Assembly: GCA_022414725.1 (NCBI GenBank)
Contig: CM039464.1
Span: forward strand, 3,474,021-3,538,020
From: Microglena sp. YARC
Taxonomy: Eukaryota > Chlorophyta > Chlorophyceae > Chlamydomonadales > Chlamydomonadaceae
DNA: 64,000 nucleotides
Direction of reading: 5' to 3'
Under the pieces are notes generated by a model. It did not search any database. It was given only the letters and a program-made list of their open reading frames with translations, and was not told the origin of the DNA. Both the position numbers and the translations under genes were made by a program. Of the stretch, positions 13,001-26,189 are shown one piece after another. Every line of letters starts with the position of its first letter. Position 1 is the stretch's first letter.

Positions 13001-15324
13001 GGGGGTGGGTGGGTGGGTGGGAGACTGGGGCAGCTGTATGGGGTGGGTGGGTGAGAAGATGAGGCTTGTAAGAGGCCAGAGAAGTGGAAGTCTTCAGGTG
13101 GGCAAGACTTGGGCAGCTGTATGGGCTGGGTAGGTGGTCGGGTGGTCGGTGGGGTGGCGGGGTGGGTGGTGGGTGAGAAGATGAGGTTTGTAAGAGGCAA
13201 GAGAAGTGGAAGTCTTCAGGTGGGCAAGACTTGGGCAGCTGTATGGGCTGGGTAGGTGGTCGGGTGGTCGGGTGGGTGGGCGGGTGGGTGGGTGGGTGAG
13301 AAGATGAGGTTTGTAAGAGGCAAGAGAAGTGGAAGTCTTCAGGTGGGCAAGACTTGGGCAGCTGTATGGGCTGGGTAGGTGGCCGGGTGGTTGGGTGGGT
13401 GGGCGGGTGGGTGGGTGGGTGAGAAGATGAGGTTTGTAAGAGGCAACGGAAGTGTAAGGTGATGCAGGCATAGTTGCTGATGAATTGTTCCATCTAAAGG
13501 TGGGCGAGACTGGGGCAGCTGCATGTGGTGGGTGGGAGGGAGCGTGGATGGGAGGGTGGGACACTGGGGCAGCTGTATAGGGTGGTTGGGTGGTCGGGTG
13601 GTTGGGTGGTTGGGTGGGTGGTTGGGTGGATGGGTGGGAGACTGGTGCAGCTGCATGGGTGGTTGCGTGGTTGGGTGGTTAGGTGGGTGGGCGGGTGGAT
13701 GGGTGGGAGACTGGGGCAGCTGTATGGGGTGGTTGGGTGGTTGGGTGATTGGGTGGTTGGTGGTTGGGTGGTTGGGTGGGTGGTTGGGTTGGTGGTAGGG
13801 TGGATGGGTGGGAGACTGGGGCAGCTGTATGGGGTGGTTAGGTGGTTGGGTGGTTGGGCGGGTTGGGTGGGTGGTTGGGTGGGTGGTTGGGTGGATGGGT
13901 GGGAGACTGGGGCAGCTGTATGGGTGGTTGGGTGGTTGGGTGGGTGGTTGGGTGGGTGGTTGGGTGGATGGGTGGGAGACTGGGGCAGCTGTATGGGGTG
14001 GTTGGGTGGGTGGTTGGGTGGGTGGTTAGGTGGGTGGTTGGGTGGATGGGTGGGAGACTGGTGCAGCTGTATGGGTTGGTTGGGTGGTTGGGTGGGTGGT
14101 TGGGTGGGTGTTGGGTGGATGGGTTTGAGACTGGGGCAGCTGTATGGGGTGGTTGGTGGATAGGTGGGAGACTGGGGCAGCTGTATGGGGTGGTTGGGTG
14201 GTTGGGTGGTTGGGTGGTTGGGTGGTTGGGTGGTTGGGTGGGTGGTTGGGTGGGTGGTTAGGTGGATGGGTGAGAGACTGGGGCAGCTGTATGGGGTGGG
14301 TGGTTGGGTGGTTGGTTGGTGGTTGGTTTGGTGGATGGGTGGGAGACTGGGGCAGCTGTATGGGGTGGTTGGTGGGTGGTTGGTGGGTGGTTGGGTGGGT
14401 GGTGGTGGGTGGGGTGGTTGGGTGGATGGGTGGGAGACTGGGGCAGCTGTATGGGTGGTTGTTGGTGGTGGTTGGTGGGTGGGTGGGTGGTTGGGTGGTT
14501 GGGTGGATGGGTGGGAGACTGGGGCAGCTGTATGGGGTGGGTAGGTGTGTAGGTGGGTGCGTGGGTGAGAAGATGAGGCTTATAAAAGGCAAGAGAAGTG
14601 GAAGGGATGCAGGCATAGTGGCTGATTAGTTGTTCTGTCTAAATGTGGGCAAGACTGGGGCAGCTGTATGGGGGTGGGTGGGTGGGTGGTGATGGGTGGG
14701 AGACTGGGGCAGCTGTATGGGGTGGGTAGGTGGGTATGTGGGTGCGTGGGTGAGAAGATGAGGCTCATAAAGGCAAGAGAAGTGGAAGTGATGCAGGCAT
14801 AGTTGCTGATTAGTTGTTCTGTCTAAATGTGGGCAAGACTGGGGCAGCTGTATGGGGTGGGTGGGTGGGTGGGTGGTCGGGTAGGTGGATGGGTGGGTGG
14901 GTGGTTGGGTAGGTGGATGGGTGGGTGGGTGGTCGGGTAGGTGGATGGGTGGGTGGTCAGGTAGGTGGATGGGTAGGTGGTGGGGTAGGTGGGTGGGTGG
15001 GTGGGTGAGAAGATGAGGTTTGTAAGTGGCAACGCTCGTCAGCTGTTCTGTCTCATGATGGTGGGAAACTGGGGCAGCTGTTTGGGGTGGGAGGGTGGGT
15101 GGTAGGGTAGTTGGCTGGGTGGGGGATAAGATGAGTTTTGCAAGAGGCAAGGGAAGTGGAAGGCGATGCAGGCATAGTTGCTGATTAGTTGTTCCGTCTT
15201 AAGGTGGGCAAGACTGGGGCGGCCCACCCGGTGGAATACGACGCTTCCATACATACTTCCCCCCGTCCTGCAGAAACACACATACATCATACACATACTT
15301 TTGGGGCGACCTATATATTTGTGC

Positions 15325-15390
<66 letters not shown>

Positions 15391-17434
15391 CTATATACAT
15401 ACGCACACACACACACACACGCATTGTACATGTAAGACTCGTACCTGGAGCACTTGAGGCTGTTACAGTCCTGACAAAATCAAAGCCTCCATCGTGCATC
15501 CCATCACTGGTCTGATATAAAAAAAAATATCACTGGTCTGATATCTATATATCTATCTACGCATCTATCTATCTATCTATCTATCTATATTACGCACACA
15601 CACAAGCTAACAGACATTGTGCACGTAAGGCTCGTACCTGGAACACCTGAGGCGGTTACAGTCCTGACAAAATCCAAGTCTCCATCGTGCTCTCCATCAC
15701 TGATCTAATAAGGACGTTCTATATCTATGTTTATGGTTACAGATAGAACCCAACCTGAGAACCTCATATATATATTATGCACACACACACACACACAGCC
15801 ATTGTACATGTAGGAATGTACCTGGTGCACACACACACACACACAGCCATTGTACATGTAGGAATGTACCTGGTGCACACACACACACACACATAGCCAT
15901 TGTACATGTAGGAATGTACCTGGTGCACACACACACACACACAGCCATTGTACATGTAGGAATGTACCTGGTGCACACACACACACACAGCCATTGTACA
16001 TGTAGGAATGTACCTGGTGCACACACACACACACAGCCATTGTACATGTAGGAATATACCTGGTGCACACACACACACACACAGCCATCGTACATGTAGG
16101 AATGTACCTGGTGCACACACACACGCACACAGCCATTGTGCATGTAGGAATGTACCTGGTGCACACACACACACACACAGCCATTGTACATGTAGGAATG
16201 TACCTGGTGCACACACACACACACACAGCCATTGTACATGTAGGAATGTACCTGGTGCACACATACACACACACAGCCATTGTACATGTAGGAATGTACC
16301 TGGTGCACACACACACACACACATAGCCATTGTACATGTAGGAATGTACCTGGTGCACACACACACACACAGCCATTGTACATGTAGGAATGTACCTGGT
16401 GCACACACACACACACACAGCCATTGTACATGTAGGAATGTACCTGGTGCACACACACACACACAGCCATTGTACATGTAGGAATGTACCTGGTGCACAC
16501 ACACACACACACAGCCATTGTACATGTAGGAATGTACCTGGTGCACACACACACACACACAGCCATTGTACATGTAGGAATGTACCTGGTGCACACACAC
16601 ACACACAGCTATTGTACATGTAGTAATGTACCTGGTGCACACACATACACACACAGCCATTGTACATGTAGGAATGTACCTGGTGCACACACACACACAA
16701 AGCCGTTGTACATGTAGGAATATACCTGGTGCACACACACACACACACAGCCATTGTACATGTAGGAATGTACCTGGTGCACACACACACACACACAGCC
16801 ATTGTACATGTAGGAATGTACCTGGTGCACACACACACACACACACACAGCCATTGTACATGTAGGAATGTACCTGGTGCACACACACACACACACAGCC
16901 ATTGTACATGTAGGAATGTACCTGGTGCACACACACACACAAAGCCGTTGTACATGTAGGAATGTACCTGGTGCACACACACACACACATAGCCATTGTA
17001 CATGTAGGAATGTACCTGGTGCACACACACACACACACAGCCATTGTACATGTAGGAATGTACCTGGTGCACACACACACACACACAGCCATTGTACATG
17101 TAGGAATGTACCTGGTGCACACACACACACACACAGCCATTGTACATGTAGGAATGTACCTGGTGCACACACACACACACACAGCCATTGTACATGTAGA
17201 ATGTACCTGGTGCACACACACACACACACACAGCCATTGTACATGTAGGAATGTACCTGGTGCACACACACACACACAGCCATTGTACATGTAGGAATGT
17301 ACCTGGTGCACACACACACACACACACACACACAGCCATTGTACATGTAGGAATGTACCTGGAACGCCTGAGGCGCTTCCAGTCCTGACAAAATCCACAT
17401 CCCCATCGTGCTCTCCATCACTGATCTGCTGTGC

Positions 17435-17469
<35 letters not shown>

Positions 17470-19521
17470 AAGAAATCATGGTCGTGGTCGTGGTGGTCGT
17501 GGTGGTGTCATCATCGCGTACCCACGTGCCATGGCGTGCGAAGTGTAACCGACTTGCAACCGACTTTCCGTCAAACCCAACTCGCAACACCCCGCCCAGC
17601 GAATTTTTCAAATACCGAAACTGCAGATGCGCAAAGCTAAGCGCGCGCGCTCATTTCGTCCCCACATTTGCTTTGCCTCCCATACTATGACTGCAAGCAA
17701 TTTAGATCCAGAAGATCCTCTCCTCGGAGGTCATCTGCTGACCCTCGCTTTGCATGGCGCTCAGAATAATCGTTTCAGTTCATTGCCTCTTCACGGAGCA
17801 TGCGACCATGATGCATGCCAACGGTCCTAATGGACAGGAGGGCCCTGTAACGTTGCTGAATACGCATCAGTTGCAGACCACGTGCGTAGAACTGGTCCAC
17901 AGAAGACCACATACACAGTAGCGAGTGACCAACAGACGAGTCACGCGACAATGAAACGCGGCGTGGAAACATGTAGGAAAACATGTCGAGGAAACATGTA
18001 GAAAGACATATAATCTGAAACCATCTTTCAGGCGCTGGACAAGCGCTGGACTACGAGGATAAAGGACATTGGCCTTGAAGACGTGCAAGCTAGTGGTTAA
18101 ATAGAGCCCTTTTAGATAGTAACGTTTCATCTTGTGACATGGCTGTATGACGTAGCTATGTGACAAGATGGTGACCCTGACCTAACAGGCCTGCCTATAT
18201 TTCAATTGATAGATATTTATGTGAAACTCCCTTTGAATCCTGACCCGAGATAGCATAATTCCGAGCTGTGTAACACGTGTTGACTGATTCGCCCTTCGTC
18301 CCCCCTCTCCACATCTCTAACAAGGCAGTAAGTCTTGATGCTACTATAGTTAGGTTCTGAATCGAACAGTTCCCCTGTCGAGATACCCCCTGTCGAGATA
18401 CCCCTGTCGAGATACCCCCTGTCCGTACACAGTAGTAATAACCCGCCTAGCTGTTCTATTAGCGAGCCAGGTGCTCGACATTAAACGTGTACTCCCCACA
18501 GTCAAGTTCCACTCCTTACAGGCCCGCAGCACCGCCAGCCAGCGCTCAAAGCGAGCTTGCATGAGCTAGAAAGAACTGGACAGAGCCGGGCAGAGCCAAC
18601 ATGAGTCGACTTGATGCCCACGCTGCCCGACCCGAGGAGTTACGCCAGGCTCATAATCAAGCCGGACGTGAACAACGCGATCCCATGCCTCAGGATGAAC
18701 GCGAAGCTGCTAAGCTGCTCTTAACCAAGCCAGGCGTGAAGACTTTGCTTTCCAACCTCGGGAGGTACGCCAGACTCATAATCAAGCCAGACCTTCAGAT
18801 CGTCATGCTTTTTTTCTCCGCCTGCGAGCGTTGCCACCGTTCATCTCACGCATGCGCATTTTCGCCATGCCATCGCATCGCCTTCGTCATGGTTGGCTGG
18901 TTGTTGCGATTAATTCGACTTTGTTTACACTCTCGCGCTTGCACTCTCAATCCCATATCTGAAAGCTCTTTTCGTTTGTATCGAATATCGTGAAATACGA
19001 TTTGTGCTGTTCCAAGAGTTGACCGAGTATCAACTGGGGCACTGCACGAGAAGATGGAACTGCAAGTTTGTAGCTTTGGAATTGCACTGGTACGGTGTTC
19101 TCGCCTTCTCGGGGTGATTCGGATCTGAGCGATCTCAAGTTGTTGGTCTGCACTTTCCCCTCTTTCTGCAAGATTAAATCCCACAGCCGGAGTGAAGGGT
19201 ATGAGGTAGGGAGGAGGAGAGTGTGTGTGCGTGTTGGTGGTTGGGGAAGGGAGGCTTTTTGAGAGCGAAGGTGAGAGAAAGAGAGTGTGTCTGGATTGGT
19301 AGGAAGAGGCCGGGGAGGTAGAGGATACCGTGTGGTCTGTATATAGGTGGGTGGGTGGTGGGTGGGGTGGGGGGTGGGGGGGGGAATACGTGTATGACAG
19401 GGGAAGGCACAGCTAAACCAGAAGGGGAAAAAGGTAGAGAGAAGAGCGTGTGCGTGTGAGAGTGCGGGGGAGAGGAGTGTTAGTGTGGCCACCGGCCACA
19501 CGGGCTACCGTACTAGTATTA

Positions 19522-19585
<64 letters not shown>

Positions 19586-20906
19586 AAGAAATCGTGGTCG
19601 TGTGGTCGCAGGTGGTCGTGGTGGTCGCTGGTGGTGTCATCATCGCGTGCCCACGTGCCATGGGCGTGCGAAGTGTAACCGACTTGCAAATGACTTTTCG
19701 TTCACCCAACTAGCACTCCCCGCCTAGCGGAATTTTCAAACACCAAAACTGCAGATTCGCTAAGCTAAGCGCGCCGCTCATAGCAAGTCCACAACTGCCT
19801 CCGATACTATGACGGCAAGGACATTTAGAATCAGAAGATCCTCTCCTCGGAGGTCACCAGCCGACCCTCATATGGCTTGGCATGGCGCTCGGAATAATAG
19901 CTTTCAGTTCTTCACGGATAATGCGACCATGATGCATGGCAACGGTCATAATGGACAGGAGGGCCCGCAAAAAACGCCAGCCAGCGCTCAAAGCGAGCTT
20001 GCCCAGAGCAAGGAAGACAGGGAAATAGCCAACAAGCGTCGATGTGATGCCTGCGCTGCCCGATCCGAGGAGCTACGTCATGCTGGTAATCTCGCAAGGA
20101 GTCAGGAACGAGCTACCGTGCCTGAGGAGGAACACGAAGCTGGTAACCAATCCAGGCGCTAAGACGATTGCTGCCCAGCCTGAGGGAATTATGCCAGGAT
20201 CATAATCAAGCCAGACCTTCATATCGTTGATGCTTTTTCTCCGTCTGCGAGCGTAATTGCCACCATTAATTCATCTCACGCAAGCGCAATTTTGCCATGC
20301 CATCGCATCACATTCGTAGTGATTGGCATCCAGTTGCGATTAATTACCTTTGCTTTCAGATCGCCATGGCCATTTCTGTCCCCCTGGACACTCTCGCGCT
20401 TGCCACGATCATCCCATCTTTGCAGCTCTTTTCGTTGTATAGAATATGAAGTACGTTGCTGCGATTTTTTGCTGTTCTGAGTTGATCGAGTCTCGACTGG
20501 GGCAACACTGTACGAGAAGACGAAGCTGCGGTTTGTAGCTATGCAATTGCACCGGTCCGGTGTTCTCGGGCGATCGGAATCTGAGCGACTGAGCGCTCGC
20601 AATGTTGTAGGTTCGAAGCACAGCGGTTCCCTCTTTCTGCACGATTGAATCCCACATGGTGAAGTGAAAGGTACGAGGTGGTAGGGAGAAGAAGATTGTG
20701 TGTGTACCGTGTTGGTGGTTGGGGGAAGGGAGGGTGGTGGGAAGTAAGGTGAGAGAAAGAGAGTGCGGTGTGGATGGGGTGGGTGAGGGGTAGGAGAGTC
20801 AGAATGGGGGGGAGGGGGATGGGATGTGTGTATGACAGGGTGGGAGGCCACACCTGAAGCAGAAGGGAGTACGGTAGGGGAGAAGAAGTGTGTGTTGTGT
20901 GTGTGT

Positions 20907-20945
<39 letters not shown>

Positions 20946-21153
20946 AGAGGCAGGGGAGCTGGTCGAGCAAGGCTGAGATGCTGATTTCTTGACTGTGTGT
21001 AAGGGAGGGGGGGGGGGGGGGGGGGGGAGGGGAGGGGGGCATACAAGGACGTTACCCGTTATGTAAACCCAAACCAGACTAGGACCCATGGCCTGGGCGG
21101 GGAGGGGGGGGGGGGGGCACCGGGCCACACGGGCTACCGTACTAGTATATATA

Positions 21154-21189
<36 letters not shown>

Positions 21190-24100
21190 TCCTTGATCTA
21201 GTTTGCAACGTATATATATATATATATATACTCCCTTGATCTAGTTTGCAACATAAATGTATACTCAGCTACTCTGTTGTTCTGCTCATTCAAGTGCATG
21301 TGTCACACCACTTAGCTACTCAAGCTATCTACACACATCACCTCCACCCCTCTCATAAACACAGTCATCACGTGTTTCCCCCACTTCAAATGCTGACGCA
21401 TCTGCCCCCCCCCCCCCACACACACACACACACACACACCACACACACACAGTCCCCACTCTGCCCAAACCTCGACCCAGACCCAATCTCAAATTTGCCT
21501 CACCCCTTTACCCGCCAACACACACGCACTTCCCTGCTTCTCCGTTCCCATTAATCTGATCTTCTCTCGGCCACTTTAGCACATGGGTTTAACAGAAGCG
21601 ATTATGATGTTTCCAGCTGAGTTTCGAAATCGCCAGACGTTTGGACGTTTCGTCAGACGGAAATGCGAAGACTTTGGAAATTGCAAAAACGAACGTCTGC
21701 GCAGTTTCAGACTCAGGTTGAAACATCGGAATTGCGCGAGAATAAAGCTGCTTGCCTGTAGCTTCCTCTTCGCGCATAGATACCTGGTTGGGCGTGCAAA
21801 GCTGTTTCCCGAAAGGGCCTTCGTTCGGCCAACCCTGTCACGCACACGCTACAGCTCAGCGCGAAATAACCTTATCGTTGCAGGGTGGGAGTGGTGTGGG
21901 GTGGGGGGGAAGATCTTGACGAGGTATTGCACGCGGTTGCAAGAGCACGAGCAAGCGGGTCTGAACACCTGAAGCACAACCGAAGTCGGTATCAAAGAAC
22001 TCACAGGGTTGCAGGACTTTAGATCGTGCAGAGATACCATGAGCCTAGTGCGAGTTGTCTTAGCTCGCAGCACGATGAATGTTTCAATAGAAGCCTGCAG
22101 AAAGGCTGCTAGAAGAATGGAAGTCAACTAACTCCAAATAGCAATCAGGCGATGTGATAGCATAATGCAGATGACGAATGTAATGCTGAGATGAAGAATC
22201 AAGTGCGCATGCGTGAGCCAAGTGAAAGTCAAGGGCAGACCGAATTCATGAGCCGAAATTGAAAATTCTGGAGCATGAGTCGCAGGTCGCTCCCGTGAAG
22301 AAGCAATATACTGAAAACTATTCCGAGCCCATGCAAAGCGATCTGAGGGTCAGCAAATGACCTCCGAGAAGAGGATCTCCTCACACATTTCATTGCAATT
22401 CATGCAGTCACAGTATGGGGAGATATGTAGCCTGTGGACATGAAATGAGCGCCGCATGCGCATAGCTTAGCGCATCTGCTGTTTCGGTAATTGAACATTT
22501 TGCTGGGCAAGACTTCGGTGTACGGAAAGTCGGTTGCAAGTCGTTACCACTTCGCACGCCCATGGCACGTGTGTACGGCGATGATGACACCATCCCCACG
22601 ACCACGACCATTGATTCTTTACCATACTATATTATATTATATATATATATATTATTATATATATATATATACTATATATAACATGTTTATAGCATACAGA
22701 TAAAACACCAACCTGAGTTTCCTTCATTATACATATTACGCATGCAACCAACACCACAACCGCATTACACAGCCATTGTACATTGTAAGACTCGTACCTG
22801 GAGCGCCCAGAGGCGCTTCAGTCCTGCAAAATCCACGGTCTCCATCCTGCTCTCCATCACTGGATCTTGCTGTGTGGCAAGAGCTCGCACCAGGGCAGAC
22901 TTGCCGGCTCCTGCTGGACCAAAGACGTAGCACACCAATGTTGACCTGAGAGAGACGGGGTGAGTGGGTGAGGGGTGAAAGGGTGAGGGGGTGCAGATCT
23001 CTGAGGATTGTGAGGGGGTGAAAGGAGTGAGCATAATAACGCGGGAGAGGGGATGAGATTGGGGAAGAGAGCGGGTGGCGGGCTCCCCCATCACTATCTG
23101 CTATGTTGGCACAGAGCTCGCACCAGCGGCAGACTTGCCGCTCCTGCTGGGCCTAAGAGTGTAGCCACACCAAATGTTGACCTAGGGGGACGAGAAGGGA
23201 GGGACCGAAAGGGTGGGGGGGCGTGACGGGGGCATGAGGATGGGAGGGAGGGTGGTGGTGCATCTCCCATCACTGATCTGCTGTGTGGCAAGAGGCTTCA
23301 CCACCAGGGCCAGACTTGCCAGCTCCTGCTGGGCCTTAAGATGTATTACACCAATATTGACCTTCGGGCGAGAGAGGGGGAGGGAACCCAAAGAGTCGAC
23401 GGGGGTGAGGGATGAAATGGGAGAGAGGGTGAGGGGTAAAAGGGGTGAGGGGGTGCACAGGAGATGAGGAAGGATGAGGGGATTTGAGGATGGGGGACAG
23501 AGTGAGGGGGATGAAAGGCCGTGGGGGTGGAGGGAGAGGGATGAAATGGGGAGAGAGGGGGAAGGGGACGAAAGGGTGAAGGGGCTGAGGGGTGAGGAGG
23601 GTGAGGGGATGAGATGGGAGCAGAGCGGTGAGGGGACAGAGACAGGTGGGAGGGGATGAAAGGGTGCAGGGGGCTGTGAGGGGATGAGACTGGGAAGAGA
23701 GGTGGACGGGGGTGAAAGCGTTAAGGGGGTGAAGAGGGTGCAAAGGGGTGGGGGAGAGAGGGGCGGGGACTAAAGGCGTGAGGGGGTGAGGGAGATGAGC
23801 ATTAGGAGGAGAGCGGTGAGGGGCTCCCCTCACTGCTTCTGCGTGTGGCAAGAGCCACCACCAGCGGCAGGACTTTGCCAGCTCCTGCTGGGCCGTTAGA
23901 CCGTATCACACCAATTGTTGACCTAAGGGGGAGAGAGGGGGAGGGACGGTCTAAGGGTGAGGGGGTGAAGGGCGTCGAGGAGCGTGAGAGGTGTGAGGGG
24001 AGGAGGGGAGGGACAAAAGGGCTGAGGGGTGATACGGGGGTTGAGGGCGATGCAGATGGGGAGCAGAGGGGGAGGGCGGGTGAAAGGGTTAGGCGTGAGA

Positions 24101-26149
24101 GGGTGAAAGGGCGAGGCGGAGAGAGGGGGAGGGATCGAAAGGCGTGATGGGGGTGAGGGGATGAGATTGGCGCAGAGAGGCGTGGGGCTTCCATCACTGC
24201 ATCTGCTGCGTGGCAGCAAGCTTCACACCAGCGCAGACTTAAGCCAGCTCCCTGCTGGGGCCGTAAGACGATATCACACCCCAATGTGACCTGGGAGGGA
24301 GAGGAAGGGGAGGGGACGGAGGATTGAGGGGAGGGGGGGGGAGAGGGGGGAGGATGAGATGGGGGAGAGAGGGTGGGGGCTTCCATCACTGATTCTGCGT
24401 ATGTGGTTAAGAGCTCCACCTAGAGGCCCCTAATTTGAAAATCGGCAGTGGCTGGGCTCCTGCTGGGCCAAAGAGGGTACCACACCAATGTCAACCTACA
24501 TGTGAGATTGGTTGATGTTATTTAATTGGGCGTATGTATGTTGCAGTCCATAGCTGAAGCAGCTTAGGCACATGTGAGTGCTAGCTGGACTGGACTCAAT
24601 CGAGCTGAAACAGCTTGGCACATGTGAGCTGCTGGCTGGACTGGACTCAGATTCGAGCCAAAACAGCTTCTGGTGCACATGTGAGTTGACTGGCTGGGAC
24701 TGGACTCAGATTCGAGCCAAAACAGCTTTGGCACATGTGAGTGCTGGCTGGACTGGACTCAGATTGGAGCCAAAACAGCTTTGGCACATGTGAGTGCTGG
24801 CTAGACTGGACTCAGATTCGAGCCAAAACAGCTTTGGCACATGTGAGAGCTAGCTGAACTGACTCGGATTGAGCGAAACAGCTTTGGGAAGGGTTCCAGG
24901 CATCTGTCCCAAATTAAGGCATGGTCACAGGCTTCTGGTCCCAAATTTGATTGGTTAGGCATGGTCCAGGCACCTTGGTCCAGGATTCTGCGTGACCCAA
25001 ATTAATATAAAACCCCACTGAAATCTGCATTTGTAGGGTTATGCATGGTCTAGGCTTATGGTCCTCAATTTGCATTCAAAACACAAGAGTTCGAGCCGAA
25101 CAGCATTGGCGTCCTTTGGGTCCTTTGGGTTCCTTTGCCGAAAACAGCTTTTTGGCAAATGGTCCTTTGCCAAACCGTTACCATTTACTTAAGTCCATGT
25201 TACATACTTTTATGCATATGTGTATGTACACGTATACGCATATGTATATGAATATGTATATAAATATGTGTATGTACATGTATATACATATGTGTAGAGG
25301 GCGGCAAATATATCTATATTGCACCAAAATGTATATCTATATAGATCTATCTATATCAAATAGATATATTGTGTATATCTACAACATATGCAGTTACATC
25401 AGATAGACACCGTAAAATCCAGTCGAAGCGCCTGCAATATGATATGGTGCTCTATGCCATAATTGTAAAGCCAGATTTCGATTTTTGTAAGGTGCCCTAT
25501 GCCGATTTTCAAAAATCCAGCTTCGCCAATATAAATGTATATATATATATAGAGAGAGATCTATATAGATCTATCTCTATATAGATCGATGTCTCTCCCT
25601 ACATATGTGCATGTACATATATATTAGATGTAACTCAGAACACCAACGTTGCACTGTACACACACACACGCTCACGCACACACACACATGCAGGCACAAG
25701 CAAAATTACTCACACCTTGATATCATATCTGCACTCATACCATGCATAATACGTGCACACACACTCACGCACTCACATACACGCATACAGGGACACTCAC
25801 ACACTCACGCACTCACATACACGCATACAGGGACACTTACACACTCACGCACTCACATACACGCATACAGGGACAACTTACACACACTCACGCACTCACA
25901 TACACGCATACAGGGACACTTACACACTCACGCACTCACATACACGCATACAGGGACACTTACACACTCACGCACTCACATACACGCATACAGGGACACT
26001 TACACACTCACGCACTCACATACACGCATACAGGGACACTTACACACTCACACATACAGGCACAAACATGAGTGTACACACCTTTCCACCATATGTGCAC
26101 TCTTCTCATACACAATACATGCACACACATACATGCACACACACTAGCT

Positions 26150-26189
<40 letters not shown>

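Noticed and set aside
9492..14629. Long His/Thr, Pro/His and Gly/Trp open frames on both strands
   Set aside because: By-products of the AGTGGTGTGT and GGGTGGGTGG arrays.
15705..17611. Open frames of 544 and 615 codons rich in CVCVCV and HVQW
   Set aside because: They are translations of the 47-bp (CA)n array on either strand; the unit length leaves several frames open. No protein-like composition.
20900..21120. Long G runs as designed quadruplex elements
   Set aside because: They can form quadruplexes, but similar runs occur in many array spacers and one-base length error is common there; nothing shows a function.
25750..26060. Regular direct repeats that could suggest a CRISPR array
   Set aside because: Eukaryotic context, units adjoin without unique spacers, and no cas genes are present. 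The same applies to the other arrays.
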